Source of the DNA: Cellvibrio fontiphilus_A
Lineage (GTDB): Bacteria; Pseudomonadota; Gammaproteobacteria; Pseudomonadales; Cellvibrionaceae
Reading direction: 5' to 3'
DNA length: 64,000 nt
Assembly: GCF_042646205.1 (NCBI RefSeq)
Contig: NZ_JBHRTF010000006.1
Coordinates: forward strand, 434,001-498,000
In this document: positions 18,146 to 28,600 of the stretch, in pieces
Position numbering within the stretch: position 1 is the first letter of the stretch
Layout: each line of letters starts with the position of its first letter
Made by a program: the position numbers and the translations under genes
Notes under the pieces: model-generated
What the model was told of the DNA's origin: nothing
Database searches by the model: none
Seen by the model: the letters and a program-made list of their open reading frames with translations, nothing else

Positions 18146-18630
18146 TGTTCAACACCCATGTCTTAGGGGGTAAACCCCTCGATTCAGAAATCCATTTTTG
18201 GCGTGAACCCACAGATCGCTATGCGTTGGTGGATCGTTTTTATCGCAGCCAAGGCTACAGGGTCAAAGCAGCGAGTACAGAAGCTCTATTTACGCTGCAT
18301 CATATTGGGCAAGCCGGTGTGGCAGAAATCATAGCCGCCGCGCGTTTGGTTCCCCAAAGCTCCGGCCACTACTGGTTACGCAATTTGCTGGTGGCTAAAG
18401 ACTGGCGCGCAAAAGGCTTAGCCTCTTCATTGATGCAACAATTGCTGCCGTTGCTCGCCCCGCAGGGGTGTTACTGCTTTGCCTTGCCTCATTTGCACCA
18501 GTTCTATACCCGCTTGGGTTTTGACCTGGAGCCAGAACATTGCCCCGATGACATTCGCCAAAAACACAAACAATATCGCAACCGTGGGCGCGATTGGCTG
18601 CTTATGGGATACAGGGAGCTTGCGACTTAG
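18145..18630 (+). CDS. GNAT-family N-acetyltransferase
   Basis: A 161-residue acetyltransferase. The acetyl-CoA-binding motif is LRNLLVAKDWRAKGLASSLM (V-x-x-x-x-R-x-x-G/A), followed by a C-terminal HLHQFYTRLGFD segment typical of the fold. The substrate is not predictable. Its ATG overlaps the TGA of the VWA gene (TGATG), so the two are translated together and may work together, for instance by modifying a small molecule or protein amine. No terminator is evident before dps. Confidence 0.85.
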   Translation: MFNTHVLGGKPLDSEIHFWREPTDRYALVDRFYRSQGYRVKAASTEALFTLHHIGQAGVAEIIAAARLVPQSSGHYWLRNLLVAKDWRAKGLASSLMQQLLPLLAPQGCYCFALPHLHQFYTRLGFDLEPEHCPDDIRQKHKQYRNRGRDWLLMGYRELAT

Positions 18631-18824
18631 TGGCAAATACCAATCCCACCCCAGTTTGCCGCCAGCAGAATTAAGCCAAGGCATTGATGCCGCTTGGATA
18701 TAGGGTCATAAGCAATTCCGGTTATAGGGAAAAGCTACTGGCGAAGGTGTTTTTTAGTATCTATCTTACAAGACAGCTGCACTGGTTTTTAGCAACACGA
18801 TTGATAACGCAATAAGGAGTTACC

Positions 18825-19292
18825 ATGAAAATAGACATCGGAATTACCCAAGAGCACCGCGAGGAAATCGCCCAAGGCTTATCCAGGTTGTTGGCAGACA
18901 CCTATACGCTTTACCTCAAAACCCATAACTTTCACTGGAACGTGACCGGCCCTATGTTCCAGACCCTTCACTTGATGTTTGAGACCCAATACAACGAATT
19001 GGCGCTAGCGGTAGATTTAATTGCCGAGCGTATTCGCTCCCTGGGGTTCCCTGCGCCGGGTACTTACAAACAATACGCGCAGTTGAGCAGTATCAAAGAG
19101 GAGGAGAGCATTCCTGCGGCTAAGGATATGATTCGCCTCCTGGTTGAAGGCCAGGAAGCTGTAGTGCGCACAGCTCGCTCGCTTTACCCTTCGGTTGAGG
19201 CGGCAAGTGATGAAGCTACTGCAGATCTCTTGACCCAGCGTATCCAGTTGCATGAAAAAACTGCCTGGATGCTGCGCAGCCTACTGGAATAA
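18825..19292 (+). CDS. dps: Dps-family ferritin-like DNA protection protein
   Basis: A 155-residue Dps/miniferritin. The ferroxidase-site signature is visible: H34, H37 (KTHNFHWNVTG), H49, E53 (LHLMFETQYNELA), D64 and E68 (AVDLIAERI). Twelve subunits oxidise and store iron using hydrogen peroxide and, in some members, bind DNA. The N terminus here lacks the Lys-rich DNA-binding tail of E. coli Dps. AAGGAG precedes the ATG. It stands alone with its own terminator. No clear OxyR or Fur operator was seen upstream. Confidence 0.95.
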   Translation: MKIDIGITQEHREEIAQGLSRLLADTYTLYLKTHNFHWNVTGPMFQTLHLMFETQYNELALAVDLIAERIRSLGFPAPGTYKQYAQLSSIKEEESIPAAKDMIRLLVEGQEAVVRTARSLYPSVEAASDEATADLLTQRIQLHEKTAWMLRSLLE

Positions 19293-19316
19293 CCTCTCCG
19301 GTTTTCCCGACTACTG

Positions 19317-19343
19317 CAAAAACCCGGTTCGCCGGGTTTTTTT
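19317..19343 (+). terminator. Rho-independent terminator of dps
   Basis: AAACCCGG and CCGGGTTT pair around a TTCG loop, followed by seven T bases. Confidence 0.88.
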
Positions 19344-19706
19344 GTACTTATTCCCCGCACAACTGCCGCTTCTGTTATTCGTCTCATGCCTGATTACGGG
19401 TGTCATTTTTGATTTCACGATTTTTTACCCATCGATAAACTGTTTATAAGTCATTGAATATTAAAGGCTAATTTTGTGTTCGCCTAAAAACACCTTACTC
19501 GAACTTCCCACCTTGGCAATCCTCAATTAACTCGGACGCCCGAACTTTGCGATGCGGCAACTATAGGCTTGCGCGACTGCCTTTAAGGGGCAGAAAGCGT
19601 AGGAAAAATAAGACTAGTGAGTAACTGGCACAGGGTCCTGTGCAGTATGCAGCGACCACAACGAGCGGCAAGTTACGATAACAATAACGGTTCGAGGATT
19701 ATGCTC
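19344..19706. other. Long leader region before the 982-residue receptor
   Basis: About 360 bases without a convincing gene. It should contain the promoter of the receptor operon, but I found no confident -35/-10 pair or palindromic operator. A weak inverted repeat (CTGCC ... GGCAG near 19580) lies in the leader. Confidence 0.4.
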
Positions 19707-22655
19707 ATGCAAACCCCAATCAACTTTAGAAAAAAAATCATTGCAAGCGCGATTGCAAGCTATGCCCTGGCAGGCTTCAGCGGTGCGGTAATGGCGCAAG
19801 ACAATGGTGTGGAAGAAGTCGTAGTTACCGGTATTAAAGGCAGCTTGCAGCGCGCTATGGATATCAAGCGCGACGCAGTAGGTGTGGTCGATGCAATCTC
19901 TGCAGAAGACATAGGCAAAATGCCTGACTCCAACCTGGCTGAATCCCTGCAGCGTATCCCTGGCGTATCTATTGACCGTGTAAACGGTGAGGGTAGCAAG
20001 GTGACTGTTCGTGGTTTGGGCAGTGGTTACAACCTGGTGACCTTGAACAATCGTCAAATGCCTGCATCCTCTTTTGGCACCAGCCGCTCATTTGAGTTTT
20101 CCAATTTGGCGTCTGAAGGCATTTCCGGTGTAGAAGTATTTAAAAGCGGCCGCGCTGATGTGCAATCAGGTGGTATGGGAGCATTAATCAATATTTTGAC
20201 TCCTCGCCCGCTCAGCAGCCCGGGTTTGAAAGCCGTTGTATCAGGAAAGGCGGTTCGCGATGAATCCTCAGTTATGGAAGGTGGCCTGACTCCGGAAATT
20301 TCCGGTTTGCTCAGCAATACCTTCGCCGATGACAAAATTGGCGTTTCCTTGACCGGTAGTTTTCAAGAGCGTAATAGCGGCAATCGCCAATCCCAGGTGA
20401 GTGGTTGGTTTGTCCATCAAGCCGACAAGCCAACAGGTGGCTGGGACGACTTACCCGGTAGTTATACCGATGTACCGGAAGGCAGAAGCCGCGCGCTTCC
20501 CTCCGAGATCATGTACCGCGTTAATGAAGTAAACCGCAAGCGTACCAACGCCCAGCTGACTCTCCAGTATCGCCCGGTAGAGACGCTGACCGTGACGGCG
20601 GACTATCTCTATGTTGAACAGGAGCGTGAGGACAACAATTTTGGCACCGGCCTTTGGTTTACCCGCCCGGGTGACGGTTCGCTTGAGATTGAATGGAGTG
20701 ATACCAATCCTGCTTATCCGCTTTCTTACACCGAAGTCGCAAGAACCAAAGAACTTAACTATGTGATCAACCACAACCAGGCTAAGTCTGATCTTAAGTC
20801 TGCCGGTTTGAATGTTAAGTGGGATGTGACCGATAACCTGGTGGTGGAGTTGGATGCGCACAAATCAGACTCCTACTCTGGCCCTAACGGTAAGTGGGGC
20901 GGCAATAACCAGTTCCACTTCGGTATCATCGACGACTACAAGGTACACGTCGATTTCACCAAAAAGTATCCGCTGATGCAGTTTGAGTATGCAGATGGCC
21001 GTGATCAGGTGATCCCCGATACTACCCGTATGCAGTTGACCAACAACATTTTCCGCGTACAGGATCAAGACTCCGCGGTGGATGAGTACCAGTTAAAAGG
21101 TACTTACACCTTTGACGATAGCTTTATCGACAACATTAAAGCGGGTGCAGGTACTAACGAGATCACCAACAAATATTATTTCCTCGGCCTCCAACAACAA
21201 AACCAGGGTACTTGGAGTGGTGTGCAAGGGGCTGATGGTGTTGGCGATATTCCACAGTACTACTGGATTATTGACAGACTGACCAACTACTTCGATAACA
21301 GCGAGTTCAGCAGCCCTTACTTCCAAAACACGATTGTTCGCGCCAACTGGCATGAATTGTTGGATGTGAGTGCAAGACTCTATGGCACCGATTCCGGTCC
21401 TTGCCCAAGAGCCTATTGCACTACCCGTGACAACACCAAAGCTAACGATGGTTTGAATGACGATCTGACCATCGAAACCACTGACTTTGCTTACGTACAG
21501 TTTGGTTTCAAGCCTGAGATTGCCGGTATGGAATCTAACCTGGCGGTCGGCGTGCGTTATGAAACTACTGATGTTGAATCATCACAATATGTGTCTGCGT
21601 ACCTGCCTCTGGTCAACTGGGAAGGCGGTAACGAATACAACCTGACGCCTGCAGGTAGCGAGTACGGTTTCTCTACGGGTAGCTATTCAAAAACCCTGCC
21701 TAACGTCGATTTTGATATCTCCTTAACCGACGATGTTAAAGCGCGTGCGTCGTTCAGCAAAACTATTGCGCGTGCCGACTTTGCCGACTTAAGAGGTGGT
21801 TTCAACTGGAATGCTGCGCCGCGTAGCAATGAAGTTACTGGCTCATCGGGTAACCCAAATCTGAAACCAATGGAGTCAACCAACTTTGATATATCCGCGG
21901 AATGGTATTACGCCGATTCCAGCTATGTATCGCTGGGTTACTTCAAAAAAGACGTTGCTGACTTCATCGGCGGTTCTGCTCCGCAAGAAGGTTCAACCGA
22001 AGAGTTGCCCGGTGGTATATCCGAGCCTTTCCGTACACCTTTCGGTGGCGCGCGTTGGAATGAAGCGCTTGCAGCCCTCGGCGGTAACGCAACACCTCCG
22101 CAAATTTCTGCCTGGATTCGCGCCAACCGTCCTGAGTGGGTAAATGACAAAGGCCATATTCCAGCCGTTGCAGGTGACCCCATTCTTAACTACGAGATCA
22201 GCCGACCAATTAACAACAAAGAAGCGGCTATCGATGGTATTGAAATTGCGTGGCAGCACACTTTTGGCGAGTCAGGTTTTGGCTTCCAGGCGAATGCTAC
22301 CGTGGTGGATTCCGATACCGAGTTTGACAATGCATCAACCGGTGAACAGTTCGCTGTTTATGGCTTGAGTGACTCTGCCAACTTTATTGGTTTCTACGAT
22401 AAAGATGGTCTGCAAGCACGTTTGGCTTATAACTGGCGCGATGACTTCCTGAATGGTTACGCAGGTTATACCGAAGCCTACGGCCAGTTGGATGCTAGCG
22501 TAAGCTACGACCTGACTGATAACTTGACTGTGTCCATGGAAGCACTGAACCTGACTGATGAAGATACCCGTACCTATGTACGCGATACTGGTATGACATC
22601 AAGTTATGTTGAAACTGGTGCGCGTTACAACCTGGGTGTTCGCTACAGCTTCTAA
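19707..22655 (+). CDS. TonB-dependent receptor of the large Xanthomonas/Caulobacter type
   Basis: A 982-residue receptor of the TonB-Xanth-Caul type (TIGR01782-like), the class used by Caulobacter, Xanthomonas and Cellvibrio for plant and algal carbohydrates. It has a signal peptide (ending GFSGAVMA), a TonB box-like EEVVVTG, a plug with the NLAESLQRIPGVSIDR and VTVRGLG motifs and a large barrel ending in VRYSF. The ATG at 19707 has AGGA eight bases upstream; an ATG at 19701 is too close to it. It is followed by a terminator and then by a SapC gene, a DUF6445 gene and a cupin-8 gene, the usual companions of such receptors. The substrate is unknown and no glycoside hydrolase is nearby. Confidence 0.92.
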   Translation: MQTPINFRKKIIASAIASYALAGFSGAVMAQDNGVEEVVVTGIKGSLQRAMDIKRDAVGVVDAISAEDIGKMPDSNLAESLQRIPGVSIDRVNGEGSKVTVRGLGSGYNLVTLNNRQMPASSFGTSRSFEFSNLASEGISGVEVFKSGRADVQSGGMGALINILTPRPLSSPGLKAVVSGKAVRDESSVMEGGLTPEISGLLSNTFADDKIGVSLTGSFQERNSGNRQSQVSGWFVHQADKPTGGWDDLPGSYTDVPEGRSRALPSEIMYRVNEVNRKRTNAQLTLQYRPVETLTVTADYLYVEQEREDNNFGTGLWFTRPGDGSLEIEWSDTNPAYPLSYTEVARTKELNYVINHNQAKSDLKSAGLNVKWDVTDNLVVELDAHKSDSYSGPNGKWGGNNQFHFGIIDDYKVHVDFTKKYPLMQFEYADGRDQVIPDTTRMQLTNNIFRVQDQDSAVDEYQLKGTYTFDDSFIDNIKAGAGTNEITNKYYFLGLQQQNQGTWSGVQGADGVGDIPQYYWIIDRLTNYFDNSEFSSPYFQNTIVRANWHELLDVSARLYGTDSGPCPRAYCTTRDNTKANDGLNDDLTIETTDFAYVQFGFKPEIAGMESNLAVGVRYETTDVESSQYVSAYLPLVNWEGGNEYNLTPAGSEYGFSTGSYSKTLPNVDFDISLTDDVKARASFSKTIARADFADLRGGFNWNAAPRSNEVTGSSGNPNLKPMESTNFDISAEWYYADSSYVSLGYFKKDVADFIGGSAPQEGSTEELPGGISEPFRTPFGGARWNEALAALGGNATPPQISAWIRANRPEWVNDKGHIPAVAGDPILNYEISRPINNKEAAIDGIEIAWQHTFGESGFGFQANATVVDSDTEFDNASTGEQFAVYGLSDSANFIGFYDKDGLQARLAYNWRDDFLNGYAGYTEAYGQLDASVSYDLTDNLTVSMEALNLTDEDTRTYVRDTGMTSSYVETGARYNLGVRYSF

Positions 22656-22680
22656 TTTGATTAGATGATGTAATAGCACG

Positions 22681-22710
22681 AAAAAAGCCGCTGGAAACAG
22701 CGGCTTTTTA
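22681..22710 (+). terminator. Hairpin terminator between the receptor and sapC
   Basis: AAAAAGCCGCTG pairs with CAGCGGCTTTTT around a GAAA loop. It lies only 36 bases before the sapC start, so sapC is either read through at reduced level or has a promoter overlapping this region. Confidence 0.85.
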
Positions 22711-22745
22711 GTAACTTGCTCAAACTGCATTTTCCCGGAGGCGCC

Positions 22746-23477
22746 GTGCCTAACTTCGCATTATTAAATAATATTGACCATAAAAATCTGCGCGTGATTC
22801 GTGAATATTTCCCACAGTATGGCGATGGTGAAATGTCAGTAGTGACGTTTCCACAAGAGTTTCGTGCGATCCAAAATGAGTATCCCATTTTTTTTAAGAA
22901 AGACCCGGAAACAGCAAAGTTCATGTCGGTTGCGTTGTTAGGTTTGCGCCAACATGAAAATTTATTTTTGTCCGAAAAAGGTTGGGATGCGCAATACATT
23001 CCTGCATCGGTTAAAAGGCGTCCATTTTTAATTGGGATTCAACCACCTAAACCGGGTGAGGGGGATCAGCCGAGCCGTTTGGTGTACGTTGATATGGACA
23101 GTCCGCGTGTCAATGAAGTTGTAGGTGAGCCGGTATTTTTACCCCATGGCGGTTATTCACCCTATTTGGAATCCATGGTGGATCTATTGGAATATATCCA
23201 TTATGGCACTGCATTGAATGAGCAATTTGTTGACGCATTATTAGCCTATGAATTGCTGGAAGTGGTTACTTTAGAAATTACATTGAAAAATGGTGAGCGT
23301 AATAATCTTGCCGGGCTCTATACCATCAATGAAGACAAATTAAGTAGTTTGGCGGGCAGTGCAGTCGCAGAGCTTCATGCAAAAGGTTTTTTGGAATGCA
23401 TTTATATGGTGTTGGCTTCCCAGGCTAATGTGCTCAAATTAATTGCTCGTATCGAGGAAAAGTTATCCGCTCAGTGA
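22746..23477 (+). CDS. SapC family protein
   Basis: A 243-residue protein beginning NFALLNNIDHKNLRVI, the typical SapC-family start; further motifs include QEFRAIQNEYPIFF and a C-terminal IYMVLASQANVLKLI. The name comes from a Campylobacter S-layer gene, but in Caulobacter, Xanthomonas and Cellvibrio relatives these proteins sit beside large TonB-dependent receptors, usually with tryptophan halogenase-like and cupin-8 genes. Function is not established. The GTG at 22746 follows GGAGG by four bases and gives the family N terminus. It is the same strand as the receptor and convergent with the DUF6445 gene, 10 bases away. Confidence 0.88.
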   Translation: MPNFALLNNIDHKNLRVIREYFPQYGDGEMSVVTFPQEFRAIQNEYPIFFKKDPETAKFMSVALLGLRQHENLFLSEKGWDAQYIPASVKRRPFLIGIQPPKPGEGDQPSRLVYVDMDSPRVNEVVGEPVFLPHGGYSPYLESMVDLLEYIHYGTALNEQFVDALLAYELLEVVTLEITLKNGERNNLAGLYTINEDKLSSLAGSAVAELHAKGFLECIYMVLASQANVLKLIARIEEKLSAQ

Positions 23478-23487
23478 ATTGCCTGCA

Positions 23488-24198
23488 TTATTTCAAAAAA
23501 ATAAAGCTATTTAAGGTTAAGCGGCCAACAATTGGATTGGGGCGAAACTGGAAGTTTTCGGGAATAGAGGCAGAGTGTAAAAGATCACTTGGGTACATAA
23601 TCAAACGATTGAAGTTGGCCTCATATCGGCCAATTTCTTCGTAGTATTGGTTTGAGCCATTTATGTATTTTTTTTGCCAGCTTGTATCTTGCGCCTCTAC
23701 GGCAAGATGTTCACCGTAAACATCCATACGCTCTGGCGATAGTTGCTCAAAGCCAGTTGCTCTGTGACGATAAAAAGAGGTACCGCCTTTATCTGGCGTG
23801 CAAAGGTAATGCACACACGCCAGTTTTTCTTTATGGATGGTATCAACATGCGGTCTGGATTGTGCGGTTGCCAATCGTGCAGGCGGCGTGAGTATTAGTG
23901 AATAGGTCGATAAAGAGTAATTTATATGTTGCCGGTTGAGATTAAATGCCTCATGCATAAGGTCTGGCAAATAAGCCTGTAATGCATGGCTATAAAATTC
24001 CGGCGCATTGGACTGTATGCCCGGGTAAAACTCTGTTCCATCGCGAAAATCGCCAAATTTTATCGCAAAGCCAAGCAGAGCTTCTGCTTCATGTAAAAAA
24101 TTATCAATCACTAATACGGGTGTTTTTTCATTGCCGATGGTATCAATGCGATAACGGAATTGTTGGTGTAATGGTGGGAAAAAACTGTTGCCATTCAT
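23488..24198 (-). CDS. DUF6445 family protein, probable Fe(II)/2-oxoglutarate oxygenase fold
   Basis: A 236-residue protein matching the DUF6445 pattern: an IGNEKTPVLVIDNFL start, a central RPHVDTIH segment (HxD metal motif), a CVHYLCTPDKGGTSFYRH strand block, a distal His in LLHSASIPE and an Arg in VGRLTLNSF. HxD...H plus the distal Arg is the Fe(II)/2-oxoglutarate dioxygenase layout; activity is inferred. The ATG at 24198 gives the family N terminus but has no clear ribosome-binding site; an in-frame ATG at 24318 is the alternative. It is transcribed toward sapC and divergently from the cupin-8 gene, an unusual orientation for this cluster. Confidence 0.82.
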   Translation of the reverse strand: MNGNSFFPPLHQQFRYRIDTIGNEKTPVLVIDNFLHEAEALLGFAIKFGDFRDGTEFYPGIQSNAPEFYSHALQAYLPDLMHEAFNLNRQHINYSLSTYSLILTPPARLATAQSRPHVDTIHKEKLACVHYLCTPDKGGTSFYRHRATGFEQLSPERMDVYGEHLAVEAQDTSWQKKYINGSNQYYEEIGRYEANFNRLIMYPSDLLHSASIPENFQFRPNPIVGRLTLNSFIFLK

Positions 24199-24508
24199 GA
24201 TAGTAAACCATTCGTTTTTATCCCACCGATTATTGCGGATTTCTTGGTGAATTTCTATAAATAACCCGTGTTTCCAGTGCAAACAAACTGTTTGTTTCGG
24301 GTGGGGATAAGGTTTCATCAGTGCGCTGGTTTTGCGTTTTTATCGGCTGCAAATAATCTGATGAATATTCTTGTTGTGTGCTGATCCATAGCAATTGGAT
24401 TTTGCGGATATTAACAATCAAAATGAACTTACTATTACAATAATCCTGGTTGATAAAAGGGCCTATCAACCGCCCATAACTTACTGTGACCCACAAGAAG
24501 AATTGATC
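24199..24508. other. Divergent intergenic region between DUF6445 and cupin-8 genes
   Basis: About 310 AT-rich bases between divergent starts. It should hold both promoters. I saw no strong consensus promoter or operator. Open frames run through part of it on both strands as possible N-terminal extensions of the flanking genes, but neither extension looks protein-like. Confidence 0.4.
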
Positions 24509-25525
24509 ATGCTAGACATTCCAACCCGCGTGAAAGAAATTCACGGCATAGATCCACACCAGATTCCACCGGAGCTGCTCAATTCCAATGAGCCGGTGAT
24601 TCTCAAAGGCATAGCGTCGCACTGGCCGCTGGCACAGGCGGGATTGCGCTCCCACGAAGAGGCAGATGGTTATTTGCGCTCGTTTTATAGCGGCCAACCC
24701 GTGGGGGCATTTGTAGGCACACCCGATATAAATGGGCGCTATTTTTACAACGCCGATTTCACCGCGCTGAACTACACCTCGGTGCGCGCGAGTCTGGATC
24801 AGATACTGGATAAATTGTTAATCCACAAAAACGATGAGCAGCCCCCTACGTTTTATGTAGGCTCCACCACAGTGGATCTCTGTTTGCCGGGGTTTCGTGA
24901 ACATAACGATGTAAAAATCCCACACACCGATAAGCCACTGGTAAGTATATGGATTGGAAATAAATCGCGTATTTCTTGCCATTTTGATGCACCTGACAAC
25001 CTGGCCTGTAGTGTAGTGGGGCGGCGGCGCTTTACGATTTTCCCGCCAGAACAAGTGGCAAATCTTTATCCCGGCCCGCTGGATTTCAACCCCGCGGGCC
25101 AGCAGATCAGTTTGGTGGATTTTGCCAACCCCGATTTTGAAAAATTCCCGCGTTTTAAAACCGCGATGGCGGCAGGGCAGGTGGCCGAATTAGACGCTGG
25201 CGATGGTCTTTATATTCCCAGTATGTGGTGGCATCACGTGGAAGGTTTGGGGGCGTTTAATGTACTGGTGAATTACTGGTGGCGAACCTCGCCCGCGTTT
25301 GTTGGCCCGGGTGTGAATGTGCTCAAACACGCGCTATTGGCTATTCGCGATTTGCCTGAGCGCGAGCGTGCGGCCTGGAAAGCCCTGTTCGATTTTTATA
25401 TTTTTGGTGATAACGACCGGCCGCGTGAACAAATTCCACCAGCAGCGCAAGGCTTGCTTGCACCACTGGACGATGAAGCATCGCGCCAGCTGCGCGCCTG
25501 GCTGATCAACCGTTTGAATCGCTAA
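24509..25525 (+). CDS. Cupin-8 (JmjC-like) domain protein
   Basis: A 338-residue cupin-8/JmjC-type protein. Visible motifs are the N-terminal NEPVILKGIASHWPL (family signature), SCHFDAPDN with the HxD metal ligands, VVGRRRFTIFPPEQ, and WWHHVEGL with the distal His. Relatives are Fe(II)/2-oxoglutarate hydroxylases; members in these loci accompany TonB-dependent receptors and tryptophan halogenase-like enzymes. The ATG at 24509 is preferred over an upstream in-frame ATG at 24395 because the conserved region starts soon after it and GAAGAA precedes it. The substrate is unknown. A second oxygenase-like protein (DUF6445) is encoded divergently. Confidence 0.87.
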   Translation: MLDIPTRVKEIHGIDPHQIPPELLNSNEPVILKGIASHWPLAQAGLRSHEEADGYLRSFYSGQPVGAFVGTPDINGRYFYNADFTALNYTSVRASLDQILDKLLIHKNDEQPPTFYVGSTTVDLCLPGFREHNDVKIPHTDKPLVSIWIGNKSRISCHFDAPDNLACSVVGRRRFTIFPPEQVANLYPGPLDFNPAGQQISLVDFANPDFEKFPRFKTAMAAGQVAELDAGDGLYIPSMWWHHVEGLGAFNVLVNYWWRTSPAFVGPGVNVLKHALLAIRDLPERERAAWKALFDFYIFGDNDRPREQIPPAAQGLLAPLDDEASRQLRAWLINRLNR

Positions 25526-25603
25526 TAGCCCGCAGGGTATTATCCCCAGCCTATTTGCCGGGGCGCTGAATCCGCAGCGCTCCGGTCAGCATGCCGGGTT
25601 GAT

Positions 25604-28600
25604 ATGTCGAATATTTGGTTAACTTATAAACAATCTATTGTGAATGTCATGGGGGCGGATCAGTACAAACTGGTGCGCCGCCTGAGTGAAATTGAAAAGC
25701 TGGCGCGCGCTGAAAAGCCCTACAGCGACGCACTGGAAAAGTGGCAGGCGCAGTTGGCGCGCTCCCAAGCCAGGGTGCAAGCGCGCATGGCCCTGGTGCC
25801 AGAGCAGATTGAATTTCCGCCCTTACCGGTGTGTGAAAAACGCGACGAGATTGCGCAGATCATTGCCAACCACCAAGTCGTGGTACTTGCCGGTGAAACC
25901 GGCTCGGGTAAAACCACACAAATTCCAAAAATTTGCTTGAGCATTGGGCGCGGTGTTAAAGGGCTAATCGGCCACACCCAACCGCGCCGAATTGCGGCCA
26001 ATACGGTTGCCAATCGCATCGCCGAGGAATTAAAAACCACGCTTGGCGATAAGGTGGGTTATCAGGTTCGTTTTAGTGATCAATCCACAGAAAATACACT
26101 TATTAAAGTGATGACTGACGGCATTTTGCTGGCAGAAATCCAGAACGATCCCTTCCTCAATAAATACGACACGCTAATCATCGACGAAGCGCACGAGCGC
26201 AGTTTGAATATCGATTTTTTGCTCGGTTATTTAAAACAGCTGTTGCCCAAACGCCCGGATTTAAAATTAATTATCACCTCGGCGACCATCGACCTTGAGC
26301 GTTTTTCCCAACATTTTAATAACGCGCCTATTATTGAAGTCTCCGGGCGCACCTATCCGGTCGAGGTTTGGTATCGCCCGCTGTATGAATTTGAAAATAG
26401 TGATGACAGCGAAGCAGAGCCGGATCAATACGCTGCAATTGTTGATGCCGTGCATGAAATTGAACTGCATGAAAAAACCGGTTCAGGTCAGCGCGGTGGT
26501 GACATCCTGGTATTTTTAAGTGGCGAGCGGGAAATACGCGAAGCGGCGGAAGCGCTGCGCAAAGCGCAATTTGCGCACATGGAAGTGATCCCTTTTTATG
26601 CGCGTTTGAGTTTGGCGGAACAGCAAAACGTGTTTGCGCCACACACCGGTCGCCGCATTGTATTGGCCACCAACGTGGCAGAAACGTCCATTACTGTGCC
26701 GGGTATTCGCTATGTGATTGACCCGGGTTTTGCGCGTATCAGCCGCTATTCCTATCGCACGAAAGTGCAGCGCTTGCCGATTGAGCCTGTATCCCAAGCC
26801 AGCGCCAACCAGCGCAAAGGTCGCTGTGGTCGCATTGCGGAGGGTATTTGTATTCGCTTGTACAGCGAGGAGGATTTTAATTCTCGCCCGGCGTTTACCG
26901 ATGCAGAAATTTTGCGCACCAATCTTGCCGCGGTTATTTTGCAAATGTTGCAGTTGCGCATGGGCGATATTCATAAATTTCCGTTTATCGACGCGCCCGA
27001 TCATCGCCTGATTAGCGATGGTTTTAAATTGCTGGAAGAATTGCACGCGGTTAACAGCAAAAACCAGTTAACCCCTGTAGGTCAGCAGCTCAGCAAATTA
27101 CCCCTCGACCCGCGTTTGGCGCGTATGCTGCTTTCAGCGCAGGAGCAATCCTGTGTGCGCGAACTATTAATTATCGCCAGCGCCTTGTCGGTGCAAGACC
27201 CACGTGAGCGCCCGGTAGAAAAACAACAGGCGGCGGATCAAATGCATCGCCGTTTTTGGGCAGAGCATTCCGATTTCCTCGGCTTTGTCAGCCTGTGGGA
27301 TTATTTTGAAACCCAGCGTCAGGCGCTGTCGCAAAATCAATTGCGCAAACTTTGTAAAAAAGAATTCCTCTCTTATTTGCGTTTGCGCGAATGGCGCGAT
27401 GTGCATCACCAATTGTGCGTGGCGGTCAAAGATTTGGGCATTCGTGTTAACAGCGAACCAGCGAATTATGAAGCCATCCATAAAGCCCTGTTGACTGGTT
27501 TACTGGGCAATTTGGGTTTCAATCATGAAGAGCGTGAATACCTGGGCGCGCGCAATCGTAAGTTTGCGATTTTCCCCGGCTCGTCACTCGCTAAAAAAAC
27601 ACCCAAGTGGATTATGGCGGCGGAGCTGATTGAAACCTCCAAATTATTTGCTCACACGGTTGCCAAAATTGAACCTGAATGGGTGATTGCGGCGGCAGAG
27701 CATTTGGTAAAACGCCAACATTTTGAACCGCATTACGATAGCCGCAGCGGTCAGGTAATGGTGTATGAAAAAATTACCCTTTACGGCCTGACGATTGTGG
27801 AGAAAAAATCGGTCAGCTACAGTCATATAGACCCAGCGCAGTGTCGCGAAGTATTTATTCGCGCCGCCTTGGTGGAGGGGCAATACGATCAACACCCCAA
27901 ACGTAAAAGTTTGCGCAATAAAAATCCCGACAGCGATTTTTTTGCCCATCAACAACAGTTGCTGGCAGAGTTGGAAGAGCTGGAGTCCAAGGCGCGCCGC
28001 CGCGATATTCTGGTGGATGAACAAGTTATTTTTGATTTTTACAACGAGCGAATTCCCGCACAGGTAGTTAACCTTACCGGGTTTGAAGCCTGGCGCAAAA
28101 AAGCCGAACAACAAAATCCTAAAGTTTTGTTTTTAACGCGCGAAATCTTAATGCGCCACGGCGCGGGTGATATCACCCAGGCGCAATTTCCCAACGAGCT
28201 GGAATGGCGCGGCATGGTGTTCCCGCTCAGTTATCACTTTGAGCCCAATCACGCTTTTGATGGTGTCAGTATCCATGTGCCCATGAGTGTGCTGCATCAG
28301 GTTCCTGAGCATAGGTTGGAGTGGTTGGTGCCGGGCATGTTGCGCGAGAAATGTATTAACCTGATTAAATCCCTGCCTAAAAACCTGCGCAAACATTTTG
28401 TGCCGGTGCCCGATGTGGTGGATAAAATACTGGCGGTACTAGCGCCCGATAACAAACCCCTCAGCGAAGCCCTAGGTGTGCAATTAAAACGTTTGACCGG
28501 TGTAGATATTCCCAAAGAAGCCTGGCTGGAAACCAGTGTTGATGACTACTATCGGTTTAATATTCATGTGGTGGATGACAAAGGAAAAATTATCGCCAGC

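Noticed and set aside
23488..24318. Longer DUF6445 start at 24318
   Set aside because: The extra 40 residues do not resemble the family, and neither start has a good ribosome-binding site; kept only as an alternative.
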